Shown piece after piece: positions 9,148-20,253 of a DNA stretch of 64,000 nucleotides (its first letter is position 1; each line of letters starts with the position of its first letter). The notes under the pieces are model-generated. The model was not told the DNA's origin and did no database searches. It worked only from the letters and a program-made list of their open reading frames with translations. The stretch covers positions 273,947-337,946 of the forward strand of contig NZ_VDMO01000002.1 of the NCBI RefSeq assembly GCF_006335125.1, read 5' to 3'. The stretch is from Deinococcus radiopugnans ATCC 19172. Its GTDB lineage: Bacteria; Deinococcota; Deinococci; Deinococcales; Deinococcaceae. A program made the position numbers and the translations under genes.

Positions 9148-9918
9148 TCACCCGGCGTTCCCCCGCCCGTGACCTGACTGGGCGCGGCCCGACTGCTCGC
9201 CCGCCGCCAGCGCCTCGTCGAGCAGGGCGGCGTTGCGGCCCGCGCGGCGGGCGATCTCGCTCAGGGCGCTCTCGGTGACGTGGCGGTCCTCGGCGCTCAG
9301 GTTGGCCTGCTGTAGCGCCGAGGCCACGTTGCCCTTGGCCTGCGCGAGTTGCGTGTCGATGCGCGCCTTCTTGATCTGCCGGTCAAACTCGCCCAGGTCC
9401 GCCCGCAGGTCCGAGAGGTGGGTCTGGGCGCGGGCGAAGGCGTCGCGGCTGACCTGCAGATCATTTTCCCAGCGGGCGATGTCGGCGGCGTCCATGTCCT
9501 TCCGGTTGGTGTCGATCAGGCGGCGGAAATCTTCCAGGTGGCCGTTGGCCTCGGCCAGTTGCCGGCCCTTGGCGGTGATCAGGTCCTCGAACTGCTTGCG
9601 CTGCAAGATCAGCGTCTCCAGCGGCATGGCGCGGGCCACCGCCTCCTTGGCCCGCACCCGGCCCGCGTTCAAGGCCAGCATCAGCGCGGGCAGCAGCACG
9701 ATCACCGCCAGCAGCGCAATTCCAAAGGCCGCGATGGTCACGGTGGTCAGGGCCACGTTGAACAGCGCCACCGCCGCCCCTCCCAGGACCGCCAGCGCCA
9801 GCACGCCGCCGCCGGTCGCCAGCACCAGTTTGCCCGCCGTGACGGGCCGGGGGGCCAGCTCCGCGCCGCCGGCAGGCCGCAGGTTGATCACCGTCTCCTG
9901 GGGGACAGGTTCGTTCAT
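9148..9918 (-). CDS. membrane protein with cytoplasmic coiled coil
   Basis: The 256-residue product has two adjacent transmembrane helices (about 29-52 and 58-82) and then a long charged helical region (about 90-235) with heptad-like spacing and few prolines. The helical part is reminiscent of PspA-like membrane-stress proteins, but I cannot make a confident family call. It is the first gene of an operon with a 63-aa membrane protein and a TAXI binding protein, suggesting one envelope-linked device. Confidence 0.6.
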   Translation of the reverse strand: MNEPVPQETVINLRPAGGAELAPRPVTAGKLVLATGGGVLALAVLGGAAVALFNVALTTVTIAAFGIALLAVIVLLPALMLALNAGRVRAKEAVARAMPLETLILQRKQFEDLITAKGRQLAEANGHLEDFRRLIDTNRKDMDAADIARWENDLQVSRDAFARAQTHLSDLRADLGEFDRQIKKARIDTQLAQAKGNVASALQQANLSAEDRHVTESALSEIARRAGRNAALLDEALAAGEQSGRAQSGHGRGNAG

Positions 9919-10011
9919 GCCCCTTTATACGTCCTGTGGAGGCGCCGGGTTGCCGCAGAGGATCGAGAGGCCCAGGATTCAGCCGTCACTCCGGAGGACG
10001 GCCAGCGGGTT

Positions 10012-11031
10012 TTACAGCCCGGCCAGCGCGGCCTGCGCCGCCGCGAACCCCGGCCGCAGACGCAGGGCCTCGCGGTACGCCGCCTGCGCCTCGGCCACGC
10101 GGCCCAGTCCAGTCAGGGCACGGCCCCGCCAGTAAAATATTTCCTCGTGGGCGGGCACGTCGCGCAGCACCGCCGTGGTCAGCCGCATCACGTCGGTGTA
10201 GCGGGCCGTGCGGGTGTAGGCCTCCAGCGGGCCGAAGACATACCACAGCGTCCGCCACGGCCACCCGCCCTCCTCGCGTGCCGGGCGGATGGGATCGAGC
10301 ATGGGATCGGGCCGGGCCGCGAACGCCGCGTCGAAGGCCCGCGCCGCGCCGCGTGAGTCGCCCAGACTCAGCTTGGCCTGCCCCACGTTCAGCCACGCCA
10401 CGGCGTCGTCTTTCTTCTCCGCCTCCACCAGCGCCACGCGCAGTGCGGCACGTTTGGCCATGCGGGCGTCGGCGTGGTAGCCCAGCGCCTCGTCCAACGC
10501 GGCCTGCCTGCTTGCCGGAACGATCACCAGAAAGGTGCGTCCGAACGAGCGCCACAGCCCGTCGAACTCGGCGTAGGTGAAGCCCAGGTGGCCCATGTAC
10601 GAATCCAGCACCGAGAACTTGCCCTTGGCGTCGTCGTAGCCGGTCAGCAGACGGTAATGGCCCATGCCGCCGCTGTCGGGCGTGACGAACCACGTCTCGG
10701 CAATGACTGGAAATCCGGCGGCCAGCAGGCGCCTGAGCATGGGCAGCGTGCCGCCGCGGGCCAGATGCACGGTCATGCCCTGGCCCCGCGCGAAGGCCGC
10801 CAGCTCCTCCGGCGACACGTTCACGTCTCCCACACCCGCCTTCAGTTTCGGCGCGATGTCGTACTGGTTCATTGTGCCGCCCCAACGGCTCAGGGCCATG
10901 CCCACCGTCACCGGGCCGCAGTTGTTCAGCCGCTGGTACTCATGCCGGATGTTGCCGATGCTGACCTGCGCGGGCAGGGCCGAAGCCGCGCCGAGCAGGC
11001 CGCAGATCAGCAGGGGCAGCAGGGCGCGCAT
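10012..11031 (-). CDS. secreted C39-like cysteine peptidase with TPR tail
   Basis: The protein of about 339 residues has a signal peptide (MRALLPLLICGLLGAASALP), then a C39_2-type papain-like domain: RLNNCGPVTVGMAL with the nucleophile Cys, the His in GGMGHYRLLTGYD and the Asp in VLDSYMGH. The C-terminal half has TPR-like helices (AWLNVGQAKLSLGDSRGAAR; FYWRGRALTGLGRVAEAQAA). C39 relatives cut leader peptides at double-glycine sites, but this one lacks an ABC transporter part, so the substrate is open. The start chosen has a GAGAAT box six bases upstream; an ATG eight codons earlier would spoil the signal peptide. Confidence 0.75.
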   Translation of the reverse strand: MRALLPLLICGLLGAASALPAQVSIGNIRHEYQRLNNCGPVTVGMALSRWGGTMNQYDIAPKLKAGVGDVNVSPEELAAFARGQGMTVHLARGGTLPMLRRLLAAGFPVIAETWFVTPDSGGMGHYRLLTGYDDAKGKFSVLDSYMGHLGFTYAEFDGLWRSFGRTFLVIVPASRQAALDEALGYHADARMAKRAALRVALVEAEKKDDAVAWLNVGQAKLSLGDSRGAARAFDAAFAARPDPMLDPIRPAREEGGWPWRTLWYVFGPLEAYTRTARYTDVMRLTTAVLRDVPAHEEIFYWRGRALTGLGRVAEAQAAYREALRLRPGFAAAQAALAGL

Positions 11032-11179
11032 GCCCCCATTCTCGCCAGTATTCATGATTCAGGACTGAGGCAGAAAGGTGAGGAGACCGCCTTTCGCGGA
11101 TTGCAGGCACCAGGGTCACGACAAGGGAGAGGGGCGGACCGTCTCGGCGCCCGCCCCCCGACGTGTGATTCAGGCTGCT

Positions 11180-12619
11180 CTAGTTGCTGGTGGGGGCCTC
11201 CACCGGGCAGGGGGCCACGCCGGCGCGGGTTTCACGGGTGAACTTGCAGCCGTAATTGGGATCGGCGATCACGCTGGGCGTGGTCACGTCGTCTCCGGCG
11301 GGTTTCGCGCCGCCTGCCTCCCATTTCACCAGCTCGTTGAAGCCCTCCACCAGCTCTGGTCCGGCGAAGTCGCAGTGACCCGGCGCACGGATGGCGCGCT
11401 GCACCAGCAGACCGGACTTGCCATTCGCCGCCACTGCCGCGTTGTACAGCTGCTCGTGCTTGAACGGCACGTAGAAATCGCCCAGCGTGTGCATGGTCAG
11501 CACCGGCACATTGATCTCGCCATTCACGCGCGGCAGCCAGCGCAGCGCGTTCGCGCGGGCTGGATTGGCGTCTACATCAGCCGTCACACGCAAAATTGCA
11601 TCGTTGAAGGCTTTTTCGGCAATGGTGGGAGTATCGCTGGTGGTCCAGCGGTAGGTGACGCCCACGTTGCCGTAAAAGTTCTTCGCCAGGATGCCGTTCA
11701 GCGTGCCGTCCGAGCCACCGGTGGACAGCACTGCGTTCTGCAGGCCGGCAGCGCTGAAGCCCAGGTCAAATACGGGCCGTTCGCCCCCGGTCAGTTGCCG
11801 GGCAAGATCACGTAGCTTGGCGCCCTGAGCGCTGTTGACCTGCCATAGCGGACCAGAAGTGTCGGTAAACAGCGCCGCCTTGATGTCGGGCAGCAGTTTC
11901 TGGAAATCAGTCTGCGGATAGCTCTGCGCGCCGTAGCCGGCCATCTGCGCGGCGGCCAGGGTGTAGTCGCCCAGCCACTGGAACTCGTACTCCTCGTCCA
12001 TCACGCCGCAGACCGGCATGGCCGCCGCGTAGGTGACCTTGTTCTTTGCCGTATTCAGGGTTTCTTTCTCCACGGCGGCCCCCGCCACATGACCGCCCAT
12101 GCTCACGCCCATGATCAGGTACTTGGTGGGTTTGGTCTGCCCGGTCAGTTCGGGGAATTTCAGGGCCAGCGCGTTGGTGTCCTCCACGCCGGACTGCACG
12201 TCGTAGTAGTTGCTGGAATAGCTGCTGGCGGCCCAGGCGTAGCCCAGTGACAGCCAGTAGTCCCGCAACGGCGGAGGCTGCACGTTCAGCTTGTCGCCCA
12301 TTCCCGCGTAGCCGTGGGTGTACATGATCAGCTGACCGTTCCATTTCGCCGGCACTTCAATGGCGTAGCCAGCCTTGCCCTGAAGACCGTCGTAGAGGCC
12401 CTGAGACACAGTCGCGCCGAGGTGGGCTTCAAAAGCGGGCGTGACGGCCGTGAAGGTACGCTTGTCCTGCTCGCGGGTCTGGGGCTGTGGCGTGGGCGGC
12501 GTGACGGCGGGGCTGCCGCAGCTCGCCAGGATCAGGGTCAACCCGGTCAGCAGGAGCGACGCCTTGCGGGCCGTGTGCGGGCGGGAACGGGCAGCGATGG
12601 AACGGGTCTGTGCGGTCAT
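11180..12619 (-). CDS. lipoprotein alpha/beta hydrolase
   Basis: The 479-residue protein has a lipoprotein signal (hydrophobic stretch ending LILASC) and a large alpha/beta-hydrolase domain: YTHGYAG oxyanion region, GVSMGGHVAGA nucleophile elbow, an acid in HTLGDFYVP and the catalytic His in RAPGHCDF. Activity is probably an esterase or peptidase on the outer face of the membrane; the family is broad and no substrate can be named. The ATG with GGAGGCTCC just upstream was chosen over a longer frame. Confidence 0.8.
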   Translation of the reverse strand: MTAQTRSIAARSRPHTARKASLLLTGLTLILASCGSPAVTPPTPQPQTREQDKRTFTAVTPAFEAHLGATVSQGLYDGLQGKAGYAIEVPAKWNGQLIMYTHGYAGMGDKLNVQPPPLRDYWLSLGYAWAASSYSSNYYDVQSGVEDTNALALKFPELTGQTKPTKYLIMGVSMGGHVAGAAVEKETLNTAKNKVTYAAAMPVCGVMDEEYEFQWLGDYTLAAAQMAGYGAQSYPQTDFQKLLPDIKAALFTDTSGPLWQVNSAQGAKLRDLARQLTGGERPVFDLGFSAAGLQNAVLSTGGSDGTLNGILAKNFYGNVGVTYRWTTSDTPTIAEKAFNDAILRVTADVDANPARANALRWLPRVNGEINVPVLTMHTLGDFYVPFKHEQLYNAAVAANGKSGLLVQRAIRAPGHCDFAGPELVEGFNELVKWEAGGAKPAGDDVTTPSVIADPNYGCKFTRETRAGVAPCPVEAPTSN

Positions 12620-12797
12620 GGAGCCTCCAGGGCGCGAACGCTCTCCCTGTGCCGGAGAGCGGCACAAAGATGGGCATCTGGTGAGTTGAACAGTCGTAAT
12701 CTAGCGCTCCTGAAGGCCGTCGTGTCAATCTCCCATGTTCTGCGGCTGGCCCTGGGCCGGGAACCTCTCCGGCCCCGCTCCCGTACCCTAAAGGCAT

Positions 12798-13445
12798 ATG
12801 AGACCAAGACGAGGACCGGGATGTGGCTGCCTGGGATGTGGCGGCAGCGGGCTGCTGGTGCTGGCGCTGCTGGGCGCGCTGGCGTGGTTCGTGGTGGTCA
12901 AACCGGTGCGCGAGTTCGTGACCGCGTGGAACCCGCCACAGACGCAGGGTCAGACCCAAACGCAGACGACGCCACCGACGACGGGCCAGACGCCCGCCGC
13001 GAATGCCGCGCCCCTCACCCAGAGCGACGTGAGGAAATTCGTCCGCATCCGCCGGGATGAGCGCGCCGCCCTGGGCGATAGCTTTACCGGGCTGCAGGCC
13101 GTCTGGGCCGAGGTCCAGGCTGGGCAAACGCCCAACCTGCTGCAGGTCGTGAACGTGCTGCGGCAGGCGGGAGGCAGCATCGCGAAGGCCCGTGCCGCGC
13201 AGAGTGCGGGTCTGGCGCGCGAGAACATGAGCGCCGCGCGCTACGCCGAGGTCCGCGCCGGGGTCAACCGCGCGCTGGGCGTGCCGAACATCGACTTTGC
13301 CCAGGCCGCGCAGGCCATTCAGAGTGGGCAGATTCCCGATCTGGACAGCACCGTCACAGCGGCCAGCGCCCGCGAGAAACAGCTGGTGGCCCCGTTCAGA
13401 CAAGAACTGGAAGTCACGGCGGCAGTGGGCCTGCTGGGGCTGTGA
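12798..13445 (+). CDS. hypothetical membrane-anchored protein (215 aa)
   Basis: I do not recognise a domain. The N-terminus is Gly/Cys-rich, followed by one transmembrane helix (about residues 19-36), a Gln/Thr/Pro linker (about 50-70) and a helical, mostly hydrophilic body of about 140 residues. It is probably anchored in the inner membrane with the body outside. A TACCCT box lies 8 nt before the ATG, so it is likely leaderless. It ends 62 bp before hemL, which has its own -10 box. Confidence 0.6.
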   Translation: MRPRRGPGCGCLGCGGSGLLVLALLGALAWFVVVKPVREFVTAWNPPQTQGQTQTQTTPPTTGQTPAANAAPLTQSDVRKFVRIRRDERAALGDSFTGLQAVWAEVQAGQTPNLLQVVNVLRQAGGSIAKARAAQSAGLARENMSAARYAEVRAGVNRALGVPNIDFAQAAQAIQSGQIPDLDSTVTAASAREKQLVAPFRQELEVTAAVGLLGL

Positions 13446-13494
13446 GCCCCGCCGGAGTGTCGCCTTCCTCTCCCCGGCCCGGCCCGGCCTCCGC

Positions 13495-13500
13495 TAAGGT
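13495..13500 (+). promoter_or_regulatory. -10 box of a leaderless promoter (hemL)
   Basis: TAAGGT lies 7 nt before the hemL ATG, and no Shine-Dalgarno is present. Confidence 0.5.
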
Positions 13501-13507
13501 GCGGGGC

Positions 13508-14862
<1,355 letters not shown>

Positions 14863-14866
<4 letters not shown>

Positions 14867-15291
14867 CCCTCGTGCACTCCAAACCCGATGTGATTCGCAT
14901 CCTGACCGACCACAAGGTGATCGCCGTGGTGGGCTTTCATCACGACAGCGCCAAGCCGGCCTTCTACGTGCCCGAGTACATGCACCGCCAGGGCTACACC
15001 ATCATCCCGGTCAATCCCTCGCTGGCGGCGCGCGGCGAGAGTTATTTCGGCCACAAGGCGGTCGCGACGCTGGCCGAGATCGGCACCCCGGTGGACATCG
15101 TGGACGTCTTCCGGCGCAGCGATAAGGTGCCGGATCATCTGGACGACATCCTGGCGATGGACCCGCTACCGAAAGTGGTCTGGCTGCAACTGGGCATCCG
15201 CAACGACGCCGTGGCCCGCGAACTCAGTGCGCGCGGCATCGACGTGGTGCAGGACCGCTGCCTGCTGGCCGACCACCGGGCGCTGCTGTAA
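14863..15291 (+). CDS. CoA-binding (Rossmann-fold) protein
   Basis: The 142-residue product is a stand-alone CoA_binding domain: VIAVVGFHHDSAKPAFYVPEYM (interrupted only by the expected turn), YTIIPVNPSL, TPVDIVDVFRRSD and VWLQLGIRND are the family blocks. These proteins bind CoA or a related nucleotide; their physiological role is unclear. The start is TTG, overlapping the hemL stop as TTGA, with AAGGAG about eight bases upstream; this strong ribosome-binding site makes the rare start convincing. It is translationally coupled to hemL. Confidence 0.85.
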
Positions 15292-15303
15292 GTCGGCCGA
15301 GGG

Positions 15304-16095
15304 GTGGACGTTTTCCCGCCGCCCGACCTAAAGCTGCTTGAGGACGTCCCATTCGGCATCCACGGCCTGACCCTGGACCTCCTGCGTCCCAGGGCCAGGC
15401 GCCCTCAGCCTGTTCCGGCCATTCTCCACCTGCACGGCGGGGCGTGGATGATGTACAGCAAGTGGCCTCCTGCCAACGTCTTTCTGGCCCGCGCCGGATT
15501 TATCACCGTCAGCTCGGATTACCGGCTGGCGCCGGGAGCCACCTTTCCCGCCCAGTGGCAGGACGTGCGGGCGGCGGTGCGCTGGCTGCGGGCGCACGCG
15601 CCAGAGCTGGGCATCGATCCACAGCGCATCGGCGTCTGGGGCGTCAGCGCCGGGGCACATCTGGCCGGCCTGCTGGGGACGGCGGTCAGCGATGAACTGG
15701 AGGATGCACAGGCCCAACATTCCGCACGCGTGCAGGCCGTGGGCAACGTCAGCGGCGTGATGGATTTTCTCGATCCGGCCTTCGGCCTCGGCCCGCAACC
15801 GCTGCCGCTGTTCGGTGCCCCGCTGGGCGACTGCCTGGACCTGGTCGCCCTCGCCAGCCCGGTCACCCACGTCACAGCCGACGCACCGCCCTTTCTGCAT
15901 CTGCACGGCACCCACGACGACGAGGTGCCCGTCTCGCAGGCCCGGCGGATGCACGCGGCCCTTGTGAACACAGGCGCCAGAAGCGAATTGATTGAACTGG
16001 ACGGCGATCATTCCATCAACGACACCCATCAGGGCGAGGTGGAGGCGCGGCTGCTGGCCTTCTTCTGCCGCGAGCTGAAGCACACGCCGGGCTGA
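15304..16095 (+). CDS. alpha/beta hydrolase (HSL/BD-FAE-like)
   Basis: The 263-residue enzyme carries the hormone-sensitive-lipase-type oxyanion motif LHLHGGAW, the SSDYRLAPGATFPAQWQDV segment, the nucleophile elbow GVSAGAH, an acid in HGTHDDEVP and the catalytic His in DGDHSIND. It should hydrolyse short esters or amides. The GTG start has GAGGGG directly upstream and lies 12 bp after the CoA-binding gene, so it is probably the third gene of the hemL unit. Confidence 0.8.
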   Translation: MDVFPPPDLKLLEDVPFGIHGLTLDLLRPRARRPQPVPAILHLHGGAWMMYSKWPPANVFLARAGFITVSSDYRLAPGATFPAQWQDVRAAVRWLRAHAPELGIDPQRIGVWGVSAGAHLAGLLGTAVSDELEDAQAQHSARVQAVGNVSGVMDFLDPAFGLGPQPLPLFGAPLGDCLDLVALASPVTHVTADAPPFLHLHGTHDDEVPVSQARRMHAALVNTGARSELIELDGDHSINDTHQGEVEARLLAFFCRELKHTPG

Positions 16096-16102
16096 AACAA
16101 CC

Positions 16103-17179
16103 TCAGCCCCGCATCAGGAAGTGCTCGATGATCGCGTGGTGGTCCTCGAAGAACAGCTCAGGGTGGGCCATCGCGTCGCCCAGCGGCAGCCACAGCGCCT
16201 CGGCCGCGTCGCTGCCTCCCTGCAGCAGCGGCAACTGCCCGATGCCCAGATCGAAATTGAAGGCGTGGGTCACGGTGCGCCCGCGCAGGCTGCGCTCGGG
16301 GTAGTCGAACACGGCGTTGCCGCGCACGGCCGCCCGCAGGTCGACGCCCGCGCCCAGGCCGGTTTCCTCGTGGGTCTTGCGCACTGCGCAGTCCAGCAGG
16401 GTCTCGGCCGGTTCCAGAAATCCACCGGGCATGGCCAGCCGTCCGCGCCCCGGCATGCCGCCCCGGCGCACCAGCAGCACGTGGCCGCTGCGCGTCACCA
16501 CCGCGTCGGCGGTCACGAACACGGGCGGGAAGGGCGCGTCCGCCCAGGCCGCGCGGTACTCGCGCAGGTGGTCGTACTCCGCGCGCAGTTCGGCGTATTC
16601 GGGGGCGGCATGAAAGCGTTCCAGAAAGGCGTGGACGGCGGGCGGCACCATCCCGCGCACGTCGTCCAGGTGGCCCTCGAAGTACGCCCGGCGCACGTCG
16701 GTGGCGCTCAGCGGGCTGACCACGTGGCTGGGAATGAACTCCCAGGCCGGGAACGAGCGCAGGTAATAGCTGCTCTCGTCTTTGACGTGGCCGATCAGTG
16801 CCACGTCGGTGCTGCCGCGCGTGAAGTGCTGCACGCCGCGCTGCACCTCCGAGAGCCACAGCGCCTCGTTGTAGTAGTAGTCGCGGACATGCACGAACAG
16901 CAGCCGGGCGCGGGCGATCCCGGCCTCCAGCAGCATGGCCGTGATCACCTCCTGGCGTTCCTCGGCGGTGAAGGGATTCTTGGGATTGCGCGCCGCGCGG
17001 GCCGAACCGATCACCACGATCAGTTTCTGCACACTTTTCAGCGCCTCCAGCATCACCAGCAGGTGCGCGGCGTGCGGCGGCTCGAAGCGCCCGATGTACA
17101 CCCCGAAAGTGCGTTTGCGCCGCGCTGACGACTGAGACGGCGCTGGGGCGGCGGCGGCAGGAGCGTCTGAGGAAGACAT
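16103..17179 (-). CDS. bifunctional NMN adenylyltransferase / Nudix hydrolase
   Basis: The 358-residue protein joins two domains of NAD metabolism. Residues 20-190 are a nucleotidyltransferase: [27 protein letters not shown] and ISPLSA-like late motifs, as in NMN adenylyltransferases of the NadM type. Residues about 215-350 are a Nudix hydrolase, which in characterised fusions cleaves ADP-ribose. The Nudix box reads GGFLEPAE-x7-RKTHEETGL, so the first Glu of the canonical REUXEE is Lys268, which may weaken or change the hydrolase. ATG 17179 has GAGGTCC just upstream. Confidence 0.85.
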   Translation of the reverse strand: MSSSDAPAAAAPAPSQSSARRKRTFGVYIGRFEPPHAAHLLVMLEALKSVQKLIVVIGSARAARNPKNPFTAEERQEVITAMLLEAGIARARLLFVHVRDYYYNEALWLSEVQRGVQHFTRGSTDVALIGHVKDESSYYLRSFPAWEFIPSHVVSPLSATDVRRAYFEGHLDDVRGMVPPAVHAFLERFHAAPEYAELRAEYDHLREYRAAWADAPFPPVFVTADAVVTRSGHVLLVRRGGMPGRGRLAMPGGFLEPAETLLDCAVRKTHEETGLGAGVDLRAAVRGNAVFDYPERSLRGRTVTHAFNFDLGIGQLPLLQGGSDAAEALWLPLGDAMAHPELFFEDHHAIIEHFLMRG

Positions 17180-17264
17180 GGACCTCATCTTCAGGACATC
17201 AGAGATGAAGAACATGTGACCCACCCCCCCGGCAGATCTTGTATCGCAGGGGCGGAGAACAACG

Positions 17265-17270
17265 TATTGT
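17265..17270 (+). promoter_or_regulatory. -10 box of a leaderless promoter (secreted YbjN-like gene)
   Basis: TATTGT lies 6 nt before the ATG at 17277, with no Shine-Dalgarno between them. Confidence 0.5.
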
Positions 17271-17276
17271 GATGCT

Positions 17277-17774
17277 ATGAACAAAAATTTGATGCTGTCC
17301 GGCGTTCTGCTCCTTAGCCTCTCTGGCGTGGCCCTGGCAGGTGGGGCGGGCGCACCGGCCACCGGCGCGAATGCCCAGGTGCAGGCGGCCACCCCCGACG
17401 CCATTGCCGCCGCCCTGCGCGCGACCGGCTACAAGGTCACCATGAATCCCACGGACCCCGACAGCGATCCCAGCATGACGGTGGACACGGGCGACTACGA
17501 GGTCGACGTGTGGCTCAGCGGCTGCGAGAAGAATGTCTGCTCGCGGGTCACGGCCAGCTCGTACTGGGATTACAGCGACGACGAGGACAGCCAGGACATT
17601 GACCTGATCAACGACTGGAACGGCAACTACTACACCCAGGCCTACATCTACGAGGGCGCGTACTACCTGGACAGCACCATGCCGATCCGTGGCGGCTACA
17701 CCCGGGCGGCGCTGAAGGCCTGGATGGTGGACTACCTGGAGGACGTGTCGGCCTTCGAGGAAGAGCTGCCCTGA
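17277..17774 (+). CDS. secreted YbjN-like protein
   Basis: The 165-residue protein has a signal peptide (cut near GVALA) and a domain resembling the YbjN family: [16 protein letters not shown], then alternating strands, two Cys ([10 protein letters not shown]) likely forming a disulfide outside the cytoplasm, and [20 protein letters not shown]. The role of this fold is unknown. It is divergent from the NMN adenylyltransferase gene, appears leaderless and ends at a strong terminator. Confidence 0.65.
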   Translation: MNKNLMLSGVLLLSLSGVALAGGAGAPATGANAQVQAATPDAIAAALRATGYKVTMNPTDPDSDPSMTVDTGDYEVDVWLSGCEKNVCSRVTASSYWDYSDDEDSQDIDLINDWNGNYYTQAYIYEGAYYLDSTMPIRGGYTRAALKAWMVDYLEDVSAFEEELP

Positions 17775-17791
17775 GACCACATTCGGTGAAA

Positions 17792-17826
17792 GGGCCGCCG
17801 GGAAAATAATCGCCCGGCGGCCCTTT
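17792..17826 (+). terminator. strong Rho-independent terminator
   Basis: A perfect 11-bp GC stem (17792-17802 with 17813-17823) with a 10-nt loop is followed by TTT. It lies 17 bp after the YbjN-like stop. Confidence 0.8.
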
Positions 17827-17844
17827 GAGCTGCACAGACAGGCT

Positions 17845-18012
17845 GTCTTAGAGCATTGGTCAAAAGAGCTGTTTCCTTTTGACCGAACGGACTGGCACAG
17901 CTCGCAGAGAGTGAGTGAATTTCAACGAGCAGTTGGGACTGATTCAGCTCCGAAGGAGAGAATGGGGGCATCAGAAGTCTCCTTTTCTGATGCTGTAATT
18001 CGGACAACTACT
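17845..18012. repeat. non-coding, hairpin-rich element (candidate dispersed repeat)
   Basis: This gene-free stretch holds two perfect hairpins: GGTCAAAAG with CTTTTGACC (17858-17866, 17876-17884) and GCATCAGAA with TTCTGATGC (17968-17976, 17985-17993). It is AT-richer than its neighbours. The architecture resembles small dispersed non-coding repeats, but other genomic copies cannot be seen from one window. Confidence 0.4.
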
Positions 18013-18026
18013 CTAGCGTGTCGTTC

Positions 18027-18497
18027 TCAGGCGCTCAGGCCCTTGCTGCCGTGCAGGGTGCGTTCCATCGCGTCGGTGACCTCCGCCTCGAAGCGGCGCA
18101 GGTGTTCGCGCAGGCGGTCCAGCTCGGTCACGCCCAGGTCCGGCAGCCACAGCACGCTGCGGCCCAGCACGGCGAAAGCCAGGGGGGCGTCCTCGTCCGG
18201 CTCGCCGTCTTCCTCGTCAGGCTCCACCGGGTCCAGGTTCAGAATGCCGTAATCCAGACCCTGATTGAGCAGGTTCATGCCCATCAGGATCTCGGGCAGG
18301 CTGTCCTCTTCCACGTACAGGTCCAGGTCCAGGTGCAGGCGCACGATCACGCCGCCCTGGTGGTCCGCGTCGGCGAACAGGGCCACCCTGGACTCGCCGT
18401 GCTGGATCAGTGCGCCGTCATCCACCGCCTCGACGGTCAAACCGCTGGCCTGCAGCGCAGACACGATCCGCTGCAATTCGGACTGGGGGGCCGTCAT
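18027..18497 (-). CDS. YbjN-like cytoplasmic protein
   Basis: The 156-residue protein resembles YbjN/sensory-transduction-like domains: SELQRIVSALQASGLTV at the start, VIVRLHLDLDLYVEEDSLPE and LLNQGLDYGILNLD in the middle, then a very acidic insert and a C-terminal helix. It has no signal peptide, unlike the neighbour at 17277. A near-consensus TATACT lies 7 nt before the ATG, so it is leaderless. Function is unknown. Confidence 0.6.
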   Translation of the reverse strand: MTAPQSELQRIVSALQASGLTVEAVDDGALIQHGESRVALFADADHQGGVIVRLHLDLDLYVEEDSLPEILMGMNLLNQGLDYGILNLDPVEPDEEDGEPDEDAPLAFAVLGRSVLWLPDLGVTELDRLREHLRRFEAEVTDAMERTLHGSKGLSA

Positions 18498-18504
18498 GCC
18501 CGGA

Positions 18505-18510
18505 AGTATA
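18505..18510 (-). promoter_or_regulatory. -10 box of a leaderless promoter (cytoplasmic YbjN-like gene)
   Basis: TATACT on the minus strand lies 7 nt before the ATG at 18497. Confidence 0.6.
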
Positions 18511-18572
18511 GTGCGTGGCCGCAGGCCCAACCGGAACAAAGCGCTCTTTGGCCGGTTTGACGGTGCCTCCGC

Positions 18573-19574
<1,002 letters not shown>

Positions 19575-19581
19575 ACCCGGC

Positions 19582-19587
19582 AGGCTA
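19582..19587 (-). promoter_or_regulatory. -10 box of a leaderless promoter (MBL hydrolase)
   Basis: TAGCCT on the minus strand lies 7 nt before the ATG at 19574. Confidence 0.5.
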
Positions 19588-19763
19588 GCACCGGGGCCAG
19601 TGGCTCAGCCGCGCGGCGTGCGTTCTACTGCCGGAGATCACGTTCAGCGTGGCCGCCGGGCGGGGCGGCGACGGTCAACCAGAGTGGGACTGACAGACCC
19701 AACGGGCACAGTTGACCAGCCCCCTTGCTCTACGGTTGAAACGCAGCGGTTGCCACGCCGCCC

Positions 19764-20054
19764 TCAGGCACTCAGCGGCAGCACCAGGGCGCGGGTCTTG
19801 GTGCCCTCGCGGCGGGGATACAGGGCCAGCGCCAGCATCTGCGTGTCGGGGCGCAGCAGGTAGGGCAGCCAGGTGTGATGCAGGCTCTTGAGGGCGGCCG
19901 ATGCGTCGTCGACCGGGCAGCCTTTCAAGACCAGCACGGCGCGGCTGCCGCTCACCGTGACCCACAGGTCCGCCTGGGCGTCGCCGTTCACCCCGCCCAC
20001 CGTGCGGTACTCGAATTCATAGCCCCGCCTCAGCAGATGCATCGTCTGGTTCAT
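19764..20054 (-). CDS. hypothetical protein (96 aa)
   Basis: I do not recognise this family. The 96-residue product is a compact alpha/beta protein without a signal peptide or membrane segment, with DLWVTVSGSRAVLVLKG as a strand pair and HHTWLPYLLRPDTQMLALAL later. AGAGGAGC directly before the ATG supports the start and the gene. The 190 bp downstream, to the MBL gene, hold no further gene that I can support. Confidence 0.55.
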   Translation of the reverse strand: MNQTMHLLRRGYEFEYRTVGGVNGDAQADLWVTVSGSRAVLVLKGCPVDDASAALKSLHHTWLPYLLRPDTQMLALALYPRREGTKTRALVLPLSA

Positions 20055-20241
20055 TGCTCCTCTGGACCGTGGCCCCGTTGAATTGTCCGGCTCTGATCTG
20101 CCCAGCCTACGCGGGGGCCGGCTCAGCGTTTGTCCCGGCGGCGCCGGGGTTGAATAGACAGGTGCGCTGCAGGGCCGCGCAGGGCGGAATAGGGCGGGAG
20201 CAACCGCGCCAAAGTCACCGTGCCGCCCCGCCCAGGCCCGC

Positions 20242-20247
20242 TAGACT
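20242..20247 (+). promoter_or_regulatory. -10 box of a leaderless promoter (gene before comF)
   Basis: TAGACT lies 6 nt before the ATG at 20254, with no Shine-Dalgarno. Confidence 0.5.
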
Positions 20248-20253
20248 GCCTCC

